Source: Symbiodinium natans
Taxonomy: Eukaryota > Sar > Dinophyceae > Suessiales > Symbiodiniaceae
Direction: 5' to 3'
NCBI GenBank assembly: GCA_905221605.1
Contig: CAJNDS010001802.1
Coordinates: 187,501-215,000, forward strand
Length of the DNA: 27,500 nucleotides
The notes under the pieces: generated by a model
Database searches by the model: none
The model's input: the letters and a program-made list of their open reading frames with translations, nothing else
What the model was told of the DNA's origin: nothing
Shown here: piece by piece, positions 7,882 through 15,900 of the stretch
How the letters are laid out: every line of letters begins with the position of its first letter
Numbering within the stretch: position 1 is the first letter of the stretch
Program-made: the position numbers and the translations under genes

Positions 7882-9364
7882 GCAGCGGCAGCAGCAGCTG
7901 CGGCAGCGGCAGCGGCAGCGGCAGCGGCAGCGGCAGCAGCAGCGGCAGCAGCAGCGGCCGCAACTAGCACCACCACTGAGACCAGTGAGACCACCACCAC
8001 AGCAACCACCAGGAAACTGCTACAGTACGTCAGACGCCACGCGTGTGGCAAATGTCTGTTGTCCCTGCCATGATCAAGGCCGCGAGGCGCAGGGAGGACG
8101 TTCCTCCGAGTGCAGGGTCCTTGGACATCTGCCGCAGTGCGTGGCATGCGTGGCAGCTTCTGTTTCTAATCTGGCTGCTCAGTAGTCGCGGCGGTTCCGC
8201 GCTGCGAAGTGTCCGGCAACTGCGAAAGCAAGCTTAGGAACCGCTAGAACACACCAGAACATATCGGAACCCTTGGAGCCTCAAATCCCTTGTGCCACAT
8301 CCGTCTGCAGGTTCGGCTCTGATGTATACAAGTGGCATGTACCTTGTGTTTATAAAGGATCCTGCTGCTGCAGCTGATCAAGCCACAGTTTACTCAGCCT
8401 GCCCCGCAAGTTCTCAAGTCCCTGCCATCCCGAGGCAAGAGTCTGTGTGGCTCTGGCTCAAGACCTTGCAAAGGAAAGCATGGAAGAACATGGACTCAGC
8501 CTGTCACAGCTTTGCGGGGACCTAAGCTCGGCGCCAAGACGATGGAAAGAATCCACGTCTCTGCGACGTTCAAGGACACCAGCACAGAGTCCTGGGGCAA
8601 GACAGAAGCGCGCAAAGAAGCCGGAGTCGGAACCCTGAACAGGCCATGAATCCTAGAAGTCCTCGCTGATTTCCTAGCTCTCCCACATATGGGGCCCTGA
8701 AAAACAAGCCCAGCTAAACCCCATTTAAGTGCGCCGAAGCGTCAAACACGAACCATCGATCTTGCAACGCCATGCGCTTCATCTTGAAGGCCAGGAAGCC
8801 TCAAGGAGGCAGGATTTTGGAAAAACTTGAGAGTTGGTGTGCCGTTTTAACATCTAAAAGCATCGGAGTATGGTCTTTCTTTGTGGCTTTGTATGATGGC
8901 TTTCGCTGTTAAGAGTTGCCATTTGCCCCAAGCTGCGAATGAACCACTCGACGAAGAAGTAAGTACAGAAGACATGCTCTGGAATCTGGTACTGCAATGC
9001 AGCATCCACCAGCACCGTTGCTTGGTTGTTGTCCGCATCTATGGCGATCCACACTGCATAGAGGACGATCATGAAAAGAGTCACGTGATGGAAGAGCGGA
9101 CTTCGTGCAATCGCCTGCGCCAGTCCGTCCTGCCAACAGACGGATGACTGGACTGGATTCCTGGATGATGGTTGCGCAGCGGTGTTCACTATACCTGTCA
9201 TCTTCGCCAGCCACAACCCGCTCCCAACTTGCAAGCACTAGAACTACCCACGCAAAAACTGTGATGCTGACAAGCACACCGTCCTGCCAGTAGTAGTCTT
9301 CTAAGGTGGCCCCACCCTTCTCCACCAAGCGCGTGATGAGCTTTTTCTTGAGCTGCTCGGATTC
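3370..9364 (-). CDS. Voltage-gated cation channel, single 6-TM domain with EF-hand-like C-terminus (gene model, N-terminus missing)
   Basis: Spliced model on the minus strand: 9364-9284, 9129-8934, 8799-8744, 8591-8535, 8128-8089, 7474-7438, 7226-7191, 6450-6394, 6176-6104, 5907-about 5804, 5144-5100, 4796-4751, 4566-4510, 4444-4372, 4290-4203, 3722-3602, 3471-3370. Joined, these stay in one frame and give about 422 residues. In order they encode a cytosolic helix, S1-S2, S3, an arginine-rich S4, the S4-S5 linker, S5, pore, S6, an EF-hand-like region and a C-terminal helix. Known from the family: such proteins open in the plasma membrane on depolarisation and pass Na+ or Ca2+. Inferred: there is one six-helix repeat, so the channel is probably a tetramer. 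Introns run 62-740 bases, with GC or GA donors in all but one possible case. The start codon lies upstream and was not found. Uncertain points are the end of the pore exon, the residues just after S6, and the last exon. Confidence 0.8.
3602..3722 (-). CDS. Channel exon: conserved C-terminal LRG..DL-RK helix
   Basis: It encodes LLLSLRGGNDVKLKDIIDLR, then KYMNTHTNMFNSHIAKMDPL. LRGxN...(V/L)KDI(I/V)DLRKY is a recognisable signature after the EF-hands in dinoflagellate channels. If the exon is not spliced at the GC donor (CTG|GCTGCA) it reads four more codons to TAA at 3587, giving an alternative C-terminus. Confidence 0.85.
4203..4290 (-). CDS. Channel exon: second EF-hand-like segment
   Basis: The 88-base exon reads LVDLAEYIFQSDLHGYEF, then NRKLSFNDFM. 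The VDLA(E/D)YIF and LSF(N/G)(D/E)FM motifs are the second EF-hand-like unit of the family. An open plus-strand frame across the same bases (4061-4300) is its shadow. The donor is GC (AA|GCCGCT). Confidence 0.8.
4372..4444 (-). CDS. Channel exon: EF-hand exit helix
   Basis: It encodes DRFLAIMDNEKAAEYLQEAG followed by IDVV. This resembles the F..(M/L).(N/D)...AAEYL...G(I/V)DVVGL segment of dinoflagellate channel tails. The acceptor is CAGCAG|G and the donor GC (G|GCCACT), followed by an 81-base intron. Confidence 0.8.
4510..4566 (-). CDS. Channel exon: helix and first half of a degenerate EF-hand
   Basis: 19 codons after TGCCAG read ERVSSLLAQFDWDDATITK. With the next exon this gives FDWDDATITKDRF, an EF-hand-like loop one residue shorter than the canonical twelve, so Ca2+ binding is doubtful. 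The donor is GA (AAG|GATCCA). Confidence 0.7.
4567..4750. repeat. Intron filled by microsatellites: (ATGGCACA)8, (TA)17, A13
   Basis: A run of 13 A (4610-4622) is followed by 17 TA (4623-4656) and exactly eight copies of ATGGCACA (4657-4720). All lie within the channel intron between the post-S6 exon and the EF-hand exon. Confidence 0.9.
4751..4796 (-). CDS. Channel exon: cytosolic helix after S6
   Basis: It encodes NFVTETAAVEEKFMT, matching the (V)..AAVEKE helix that follows S6 in related channels. The acceptor is CTGAG|G and the donor GA (ACT|GAGCCT); the next exon begins GAGCGG. About seven residues usual between LNM and this helix (LIGVLCE-like) are absent from the model. Confidence 0.6.
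5100..5144 (-). CDS. Channel exon: S6
   Basis: A 45-base exon after CTTAG encodes FMFCIFISSLLLLN plus two bases of Met: the inner pore-lining helix ending in the conserved LNM. The donor is GC (AT|GCGACC). Confidence 0.75.
5804..5907 (-). CDS. Channel exon: pore helix and selectivity filter (right end approximate)
   Basis: It starts after GACAG with PLLPRFAMYTLLLHSTLLDA, then PAMVLGRLDPERNH. The MYTLL...TLLD pattern is the pore loop of dinoflagellate-type channels. The filter has no Glu or Asp at the place where bacterial NaV channels carry TLESW; the nearest acidic residue is the Asp of TLLD. The exon may end at 5804 (GT donor) or 5816 (GA donor); both keep the phase with S6. Confidence 0.75.
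6104..6176 (-). CDS. Channel exon: S5 and outer turret
   Basis: It encodes LFCTLYVFAVVLKQMAED followed by SQGDFG: the end of S5 (YVFA) and the extracellular turret before the pore helix. The acceptor is CCCAG|G and the donor GA (GGG|GACCAC). Confidence 0.8.
6394..6450 (-). CDS. Channel exon: S4-S5 linker and start of S5
   Basis: The 57-base exon reads IVVKGMVACLRSVVVTAC. The VKGM...RSV motif is the amphipathic S4-S5 linker running into S5. The acceptor is GCCAAG|G and the donor GC (CT|GCGTCG), which makes Leu with the next exon. Confidence 0.8.
6525..6800. repeat. Degenerate CCCTAAA-like region in a channel intron
   Basis: Many CCTAAACCC, CCCTGAACCC and AACCCCAAG-like words at irregular spacing, a decayed telomere-like or related simple repeat. 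It lies inside the 740-base intron 6451-7190. A smaller patch of the same kind is at 7360-7430 in the next intron. Confidence 0.6.
7191..7226 (-). CDS. Channel exon: end of S4 and S4-S5 linker start
   Basis: This exon encodes TARLLQLVPEL plus two bases of Met. The VPEL..(I/V)VKGM pattern across this exon and the next is the S4-S5 linker of the family. The acceptor is TTCGAG|G and the donor GA (AT|GAGCCC); only this donor keeps the phase with the next exon. Confidence 0.75.
7438..7474 (-). CDS. Channel exon: S4 voltage-sensor helix
   Basis: With its neighbours this 37-base exon makes SLRLIRLLRLSRLARTAR, six arginines at every third position, the signature of a voltage-sensing S4. It starts after CATAAG and ends at a GC donor (AG|GCCCCA). 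S4 is split over three tiny exons (8089-8128, this one, 7191-7226). Confidence 0.8.
7702..7962. repeat. AGC/CGG-type trinucleotide array in a channel intron
   Basis: Imperfect CAG units with ATC, GGC and CGG interruptions. Any frame gives poly-Ser, poly-Ala or poly-Leu. It lies inside the 614-base intron 7475-8088 between the S3-S4 loop exon and the S4 exon, so it is not translated in this model. Confidence 0.9.
8089..8128 (-). CDS. Channel exon: S3-S4 loop and start of S4
   Basis: The 40-base exon encodes MSKDPALGGTSSL plus the first base of an Arg codon. The glycine/serine loop leads directly into S4. The donor is GC (C|GCCTCG), and the following exon begins GCTTGATC, rebuilding CGC (Arg). 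The acceptor is GGCAG|A, one of the few here not followed by G. Confidence 0.65.
8535..8591 (-). CDS. Channel exon: S3
   Basis: A 19-codon exon after CCCCAG reads DSVLVSLNVAETWILSIVL. It completes the S3 helix and contains the ETW motif seen in this family. The donor is GC (TTG|GCGCCG). Both ends are phase 0. Confidence 0.75.
8744..8799 (-). CDS. Channel exon: S2-S3 loop and start of S3
   Basis: The exon encodes FLAFKMKRMALQDRWFVF, the basic S2-S3 loop and the conserved WFVFD start of S3. The right boundary is ambiguous by three bases: the exon can end before GACGCT (GA donor) or after GAC (GC donor, exon end 8741). The next exon also begins with GAC. The GA choice gives the usual WFVFDS. 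Confidence 0.75.
8934..9129 (-). CDS. Channel exon: S1 and S2 of the voltage sensor
   Basis: The 196-base exon carries S1 (HHVTLFMIVLYAVWIAIDAD) and S2 (EHVFCTYFFVEWFIR) with a short extracellular loop. The pattern SPLF..VT..MIVLYAVWIAID and the acidic residue in S2 (FFVEWF) are typical of alveolate voltage-gated Na/Ca-type channels. The donor is GC (A|GCTTGG). The next exon starts GCTTCC, restoring a Ser-Phe-Leu-Ala-Phe-Lys sequence expected at the S2-S3 loop. Confidence 0.85.
9284..9364 (-). CDS. Channel exon: cytosolic segment before S1
   Basis: This 27-codon exon begins after CCCAG and ends before GA. It reads as a charged helix, ESEQLKKKLITRLVEKGG, followed by an acidic/aromatic stretch ending YYWQ. 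It joins the S1-S2 exon in phase 0. Reading on past its end gives an attractive hydrophobic stretch (to about 9197), but this is intronic: the channel frame resumes at 9129 after an identical TGGCAG. Nothing here fixes the start codon. Confidence 0.65.
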
Positions 9365-9689
9365 CTGGGCTGAACAAATACAGGCCTTGCTTTCAAGGTG
9401 TCTCCGCAGGTGCGCCAACAGGATGATTCCTGAGTCACGCGTCCAATCTACAGCCAAGAGGCAGCCGCCATTACAGAGCTGCCAGTGCTCACATTAATAT
9501 TGTTTCCAGAGTTCGTCAATCCCAGGCCCAAACGCTTCCACCGCGGAGACCTGGGATACACGAACAGAACGAGCAACCTAGATGACTTGCTCGATGCATG
9601 TCGATGCTGGTCCACACAGACCCACACCCCCAAACAACTCTTTTCATCTCTATACCCTCAATCGAGATCGGGCACTAAAATGTATAGGA

Positions 9690-9812
9690 AGTGGCCGTTT
9701 GCTTCCTAGCCGCTTGGGAGACATAGGGGACCGCGCAGATGAGCCTGGTGGGGAGATGACCGGCGGGGAGACCACGGCGGATGCCTGCGGCCGAGAGCGG
9801 CGGAGGGTTGGG
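9690..9812 (-). CDS. Possible N-terminal Ser/Pro-rich exon of the channel (tentative)
   Basis: On the minus strand there is an open frame of low complexity, including ASAVVSPPVISPPGSSARSP, then MSPKRLGSKRPLP. It reads like a disordered cytosolic N-terminus with SP-K/R sites and lies 320 bases upstream of the first firm channel exon. Neither splice site nor a start codon could be fixed. It could be non-coding. Confidence 0.3.
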
Positions 9813-10723
9813 ATGTTGCAGGTGTATGTTCAGCTTGGCGACAGACCCTCGCGGTGTGCTGCGTCTTCGCGCCAAGAAGCTAGCGCGGTATATGTTCAGA
9901 AGCAAAGCGGCTTTACCAACTCTTTTTGACCTTCTTTGCTCACCTTCAGCTGCACGAAACCTCCAATTTTAGGCTTATGCCCCAGAGCGTGCTCCAGACC
10001 AGCTACTCTACCACTTTGCCCCCCAACGCCTGCGGTGGAGAGCTCGGCGCCTGCACTGCTGGCAAGGCTATGGACATGGCCCACTGTGTGGCTTCATGCC
10101 AGTGAATCCCAGGCACACCTGCTCATATACCTGTGCTTGCTTCAGTCTTCCATTTTTTGTCCGGTTGTGGCATTTGGGGAAAGCGATATATGCATGAGCC
10201 CGTAGATGCACTGGATCTCTGGACAACCTACTCCTTCAGGCCCCGGCATTCGGAGGAAGCGGCAGCAGCAGCGCATCATCGGGCGGCAATGATAGCGCAT
10301 GGTCCTCTCAGGCTCAGAAGCCACCCAGGAGCCCATCTTCCCACACATTGCGCCCTAACCCTAAACCCTAAACCCTAAACCCTAAACCCTGACCCCCTTT
10401 AACGGTCCGGGTTGAGCTCCGCCATGGCGTGCGAGGGCAAGTGACCGAGCTCACCAGACTAGTTTGCCCTTCGTGCCTGTAGAGAAGCTGTGTCTGTGAA
10501 AGCTGGGGGGCTTCAGCTATGGCTTCGGACGGGGCCATCTGTGCTTGAAACCATGATACGGCGTTGCTGCCGAAAACTGTTCGCCACAGCTGACCTGGAG
10601 CCAGAATAACTCGTTGCAAACAAACTGAACCAAAAGAACAGCAACCCACGGCCGGGTGTCAGTATGGAGCCCACGGGCCACCGAAAAGGGAGTTCCCGAA
10701 CCCAATCCCTGGATCCGAAAACC
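9813..10723. other. Gap upstream of the channel exons
   Basis: Should contain missing 5' exons of the channel if the gene extends this far. I could not identify one with confidence. Contains the CCCTAAA tract at 10353. Confidence 0.5.
10353..10390 (-). repeat. Short CCCTAAA tract
   Basis: Five or so near-perfect CCCTAAA units, G-rich strand on minus, between the channel gene and the exon at 10724. Confidence 0.9.
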
Positions 10724-10877
10724 CTATGATTCGGAGCAATAGGTCCGCTGGCGGTCCACGATGAGCGGCTCCGAGGGGTCCTCCCGGCTTCCTTTGTGGT
10801 ATGCGTGGGATAAATCAGGGCTTGGGAATGAGGGCTCATCCTCCTCCCACTCCAGAGGCTCTTGATAAAGGAAAATC
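10724..10877 (-). CDS. Candidate orphan terminal exon
   Basis: After GTGTGCAG the frame reads IFLYQEPLEWEEDEPSFPSP, then DLSHAYHKGSREDPSEPLIV, and ends RTYCSES with TAG at 10724. Acidic, proline-rich and coding-like. No upstream exon could be joined in phase; it may be the 3' end of the gene at 11553 by alternative splicing, or a relic. Function unknown. Confidence 0.4.
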
Positions 10878-11170
10878 CTGCACACTTGCAGGTGTATTTT
10901 GTGACCCAAACCTCAGCAAAAGCGCAATCCGGGAAAGGACCGAAATCTTGCACGACTAAGGGGGTGCGGAACTGTCGTGGGGTCGATGGTGTATATGAGT
11001 GCAAGGCTTGCTCAATCCACCGAAGCTTTAACCCTTCAAAGTGACTCCAACATACCACAAGCTACCAAAAGAGAGGACTCGAATATATGCATGTTTGAGG
11101 AGGAAGGATTCAGGAACATGCTTTCTTTCTGGCGTTCGTGCAAGGGGCGTACCTTTGCAGTCACTTGGAT

Positions 11171-11268
11171 GATAAATAAATACATACATATATATATATA
11201 TGTAGAGATATAAATATATATATATATACATGTGTATGTACATATATATATATACACGTATATACATC
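11171..11268. repeat. TA/CATA-rich microsatellite
   Basis: Alternating TA with CATA, TGTA and GTATA interruptions; much of it is self-complementary. No gene overlaps it. Confidence 0.9.
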
Positions 11269-11552
11269 GCCCAGTACCAGAAAACATCGGCGTCTTCGTA
11301 GGCATAGTTGCATGGACTGTCCCTGAAACCGGCGCTAGTGGTCAAGGAACCCCAAAACCTGTTCGGAAGTCCAAGTCGAAAGAAGGGGTCAGACTGAGGA
11401 TGGCTCGAGCCGTGGAGATTCAGCATGAGCCGGGAGAACGCCTGCACATCTTCGCCATGGCATCTTCACTCGATGATTCAGCGCATGAGTTGCTGAGAAC
11501 TGTACCTACCAGTACGAGGAGCGGTGCAAGATGAACTTTGGGATTCATGGTC

Positions 11553-11705
11553 TCAAGAGCCCAGCTGCGCACCCTCGACCTCATTCTGACGACAGGGTTG
11601 TTTGACTGACAACAAGTCTGCCGAGAAATCTGCCCTCTCAGCCTCCACCAAGTCGATGTCGTCGCCCTCGAGCAAGGCACGCACGAGCGCACCTCTTCGG
11701 ACCAC
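11553..11705 (-). CDS. Helical-protein last exon
   Basis: After CTGCCAG it reads VVRRGALVRALLEGDDIDLV, then EAERADFSADLLSVKQP, ending in a polar tail and TGA at 11553-11555. Acidic composition and codon pattern support coding. Confidence 0.55.
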   Translation of the reverse strand: MVRRGALVRALLEGDDIDLVEAERADFSADLLSVKQPCRQNEVEGAQLGS

Positions 11706-12983
11706 CTGGCAGTCAGACTATCGGATGAGGGAAGAGGCAAATCAGAGTGGCTCTTTGTAGGTGAAGTCAAGCATGTCCGAGGATGGAATTCACCATGGGC
11801 GCTCCCTCCACCAGCATGCCACAACGACCCCATCTTTTTTCACTAGTGTCCATCGCCTCCTCGCGCATCTGCAGTCGGAGACTCGTCTCACCTTTCAATG
11901 TATTTAGCCTACCCAACAACAAGCCGAAAGCCATCTGGAGGCCCCCACCCCACTTGCCCCCACCCGCCTCGTGTGTCTCCATTTCTGGGACCGCAAGCCA
12001 CGCACTACTAGTACCAGCCCGGCTACCCAAACAGGCAGGTCACTTGCCCCAGGGACGATTGAACCACGCAAGGTTTAGAACTTTCTCAAAACCACCTACA
12101 ACACTTCTCGAAACTGCCTCCTGAACCCTGCAGCTCCTACACTCTGCTGTCGATCGGCGTTTAGCCTGTCATTGTTCTGTAGCTCTTGCACACCGAAACT
12201 CCCGAAAAGCCAAAACCTGAAACCTCAACTAGCCAAAACAAGCCTGACTGCCCTCTGAAACGACGGCCGAGACGCTTCAAACAAAAAACGCAAAGTAAAC
12301 GACCGCCCACATCCCCCCGAAGCGCAGCAAAGCCTCAAATAACTGAAATATCCTGACATGGTCTTCCGGGCCTTCTTCGACCAGCTGCGCCTCAGGTGAG
12401 GCGGCCAAGTCGGCCAGGCAGCGCACCGCCAACCACTGCAGGTGTGGGCTGTCCTGGGCTAAGGCTTCTTGTTGGCTGTTGAGGTTCAGGGCCTTAGCTG
12501 AGGCTTGCACAGGGTCTCTGTCTCCGCATGGGCATCTTCGGGGTGCAAGGCTTGGAGTTGGGAGCTTTTAAGCGGCTTCTTGGGTCCAAGGGGCATCTTC
12601 GAGCAGCGCCAGAAGCGTTCGCCAGGCCTCCGAATCCCTCAGGATCCCTGGCACCTTCCAGGCTCGAGGATGGTGGCTTGGAGCTTTAAGGGCTTTGGCA
12701 GAGCTGGCAGCAAAGGTAGCACAGCAGAAGCAGCAAGACAACTAGGCGCCTTCGAAGGGTACACCGCACTTGGCTCCTGCGACGGGCAACAACCCGAAGT
12801 GCTCACTTCACATGCGCACGATGCCGGGAGCAAAGCAAACCTTTCCTCGGCCGTCGCAACGACACAAGTTCCGAATGGTGAAGACAATGTTCAAACCTCT
12901 CTGACCCTGCTGTCCCACACGGCACCCAGCTCCACCAACATCTCCAGGGCCTTCATCACAAGGCATGCAGTACACATTGAATA
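11553..12983 (-). CDS. Unrecognised helical protein (four exons, 3' part of gene)
   Basis: Model: 12983-12897, 12627-12577, 12453-12307, 11705-11553, all phase 0 (145 residues plus TGA). Segments include LVMKALEMLVELGAVWDSRV, AWRTLLALLEDAPWTQE, DSPHLQWLAVRCLADLAASP, HVRIFQLFEALLRFGG and VVRRGALVRALLEGDDIDLV. Repeating amphipathic helices with conserved Trp and Leu suggest an ARM/HEAT-like superhelix, but no repeat consensus could be proved. Donors are GT, then GC (or GA), then GC. A tiny extra exon (12776-12750, EPSAVYPSK) and another near 11768-11862 (MREEAMDTSEKRWG) could belong to it. The start is upstream of 12983 and was not seen. Confidence 0.5.
12307..12453 (-). CDS. Helical-protein exon 3
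   Basis: After TAGCCCAG the exon reads DSPHLQWLAVRCLADLAASP, then EAQLVEEGPEDHVRIFQLFE and ALLRFGGMW. The left end is uncertain; GC at 12306 keeps phase. The stretch looks like two antiparallel helices separated by an acidic loop. Confidence 0.55.
12577..12627 (-). CDS. Helical-protein exon 2
   Basis: 17 codons after TCGGAG read AWRTLLALLEDAPWTQE. The donor is GC (GAA|GCCGCT), or GA three bases earlier. Confidence 0.5.
12897..12983 (-). CDS. Helical-protein exon 1 (as seen)
   Basis: 29 codons after CATCCAG read YSMCTACLVMKALEMLVELG, then AVWDSRVRE, up to a GT donor (GAG|GTTTGA). Confidence 0.5.
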
Positions 12984-14587
12984 CTGGATGTTGAGAAAGA
13001 GTTGAGTTTGCTTCTCTGTAAACCCTGACCCCCAAAAAGTTTGCAGGTTGACTTCTGTAGGGCTTTAGGCGCCTTCCTCCCTAAACTCCAAGACCAGAAT
13101 CACAGGCACCCGCGTTCGGGTATCTCAAGATATCTCAAGTCGGATTAGGGTCGTGATTTGGAGTTGAGGCCTGTAGCGTTTCGCGTGCGGAGTTGGGGCT
13201 TTGAGGATGTAGAGCTTACACCTTGGGACTTGGAGTTGAGGGTTGTCGGGCGTGCGGGGTGGGGCTGAGGGTTTCATCTTTACCACTGAGGCGTGAGTCT
13301 TCCATGGCTTCCTGTTTGGAGTTTTAGGCTGTTGCCTTGCAGGGTTACGTGTTTTGTGCTCAGACTTTACTGACTGTGATTGCGCGCGTGCTACCTGCCC
13401 TGCGAAAGAGTGAGGTGTTTGTACCTGAACCTTGAGCTGGACAAGCTCCAAAACACTAAACCTAAACCTGTGGAAAGGAGCGGCACGGAGCCACTTAGAC
13501 ACCTCGGTTTCGCGTGGCAGGAATGGTGCGTTCGCAAAAAACTGCTCACAGAATGGGTTGCGGATGTGAGGTAAGCCCCCGTGCGGGCTCGCTTTTGCGG
13601 TGACACGTACAAGAACAAAGACTCTAGGTCGCGAGAGCCTAGGTCCAACATCGACAGCACTGGAGCAGGAAAAGCTGTCGAAGTCGTCAGGTGACCCCCT
13701 CATCACCAAGCTCACTGAAAGACCCAGCTTTCAAGGAGGATAACTCAGCTTCTATGACTCTGGATGAAACTGGTGAGAAGGCTCGTTGGAGCGCACAGCC
13801 CCCAGCCTAAGAAGTTCTTCAACCGACGAAGGCCTCGAACAGGCGCCGGCGGGATGCCGAGCCGGTGACGCCAGTGGGGCAACCGCTGCCTGCGAGCTTA
13901 GGGCTATCTTGACACTTGTGGCTTTGCCGAGATGCATCTGTGGACATGCAAAAGGCCTTCTAGCTAGCCTCCACTGCGGGGGCGGCGATAGACACCATCC
14001 CCAAGCCCCACAAGTAGCATAAAGCGTGAAGTGCTTGCAACTCATGCGAGCATGTTCCCAGACAGATGCGACCCCATCACCTGGATCAAACCATCCCCCG
14101 GGCTCTCAAAGTGGCATGGCGGGAGCCAGGTTTATCTCCGGCCATGTTGTTGCATTCAGTATTAAGCTCTGTCGGGCCATTTTCATCTCTGGCCTCGCTT
14201 CGCAATCCTAACTTATGGTCTACAGCACCTCTGTTTGATAGACAGCCGCTGCATCACCCTACCCCAAAAAAATCAAACTCCAAACAAACTTGGGCGCAAG
14301 AGTTGACAAGAAGCACTTGCGCGCCTTTGAGCGTTTGCAAAGTTCCCAGCATGGCCCGGAATCGGCGAAGGCGGCCCCGGTACCTCGGCGCGCTCACACC
14401 TCGAGTAGAAACCTCTCAGCTTCCCTTGATCCTGCAGCCCTGAACAATAAACCCGATGCTTGCACCAAGCCACTCCGCCAGCGAGGTGGTGGCCAGTTTC
14501 CGGCCCTGGCGATGAGCAGGCTTGGCCCGAAACTACGGGCCCTGTGTTAATACGATCCCTTCCATCTGCTTGCAACAAGGCTACTAG
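12984..14587. other. Gap with no firm exon
   Basis: Several weak minus-strand frames (e.g. SSVEELLRLGAV near 13800) but no splice model. Upstream exons of the helical-protein gene may be hidden here. Confidence 0.45.
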
Positions 14588-15486
<899 letters not shown>

Positions 15487-15599
15487 GCAAATAAGCACAA
15501 AAGAAGGAAGGTGCCAAGCGATGGAGGACAAAAAGTTGCCAAACGACCCTGCTTCCGAAAATCATCCTAAATCTTCTAGACCTTCTAAACCCCCGAAGC

Positions 15600-15900
15600 C
15601 CTCTAAATGCCTCAGCCCAAAGCCCCACATTCACCCTAAACCCTACCTCCTAAACCCCAAACCCCCTAAACCCTGCACCCTACCAACTCCCCAAACCCGC
15701 CCCCAAGCCTGGGCTCTCGAAGAGCTCACAGCACTAGTGCCAAAGTCCGCGCGGAGGAGCCGTAGCCAGCGCTCCTCTTTGGGCACGCTTATGGGGGTTT
15801 GGGTTGATTGGTTTTTCGTTTGTTTAGGGGTTTGGGGGCATTTCTTTGGGGCTCAGGGTTGTTTAGGGGTTTTTGGGTGTCCAGAGCTTTCTGGCTTAGC
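15600..15900. repeat. Degenerate telomere-like words
   Basis: CCCTAAACCC-like words at 15600-15690 and TTTAGGGG/GGGGTTTGGG-like words on the opposite strand at 15790-15900. Between them lies the candidate exon at 15741. Confidence 0.5.
15741..15774 (-). CDS. Candidate short exon after the Cys-rich exon
   Basis: After AAAGAG it reads ERWLRLLRADF and ends at a GC donor (G|GCACTA). It is in phase with the exon ending at 16133, extending the basic/aromatic helix. Assigned only on phase and composition. Confidence 0.3.

Noticed and set aside
7582-8147. Poly-Ala, poly-Ser and poly-Leu frames on both strands
   Set aside because: They are products of the AGC-type repeat, which lies in a channel intron by the exon model.
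9130-9283. Hydrophobic stretch VLVSITVFAWVVLVLASW read as a membrane helix
   Set aside because: Continuing that frame never reaches S1. The S1-S2 frame resumes after a repeated TGGCAG, so this piece is intronic.
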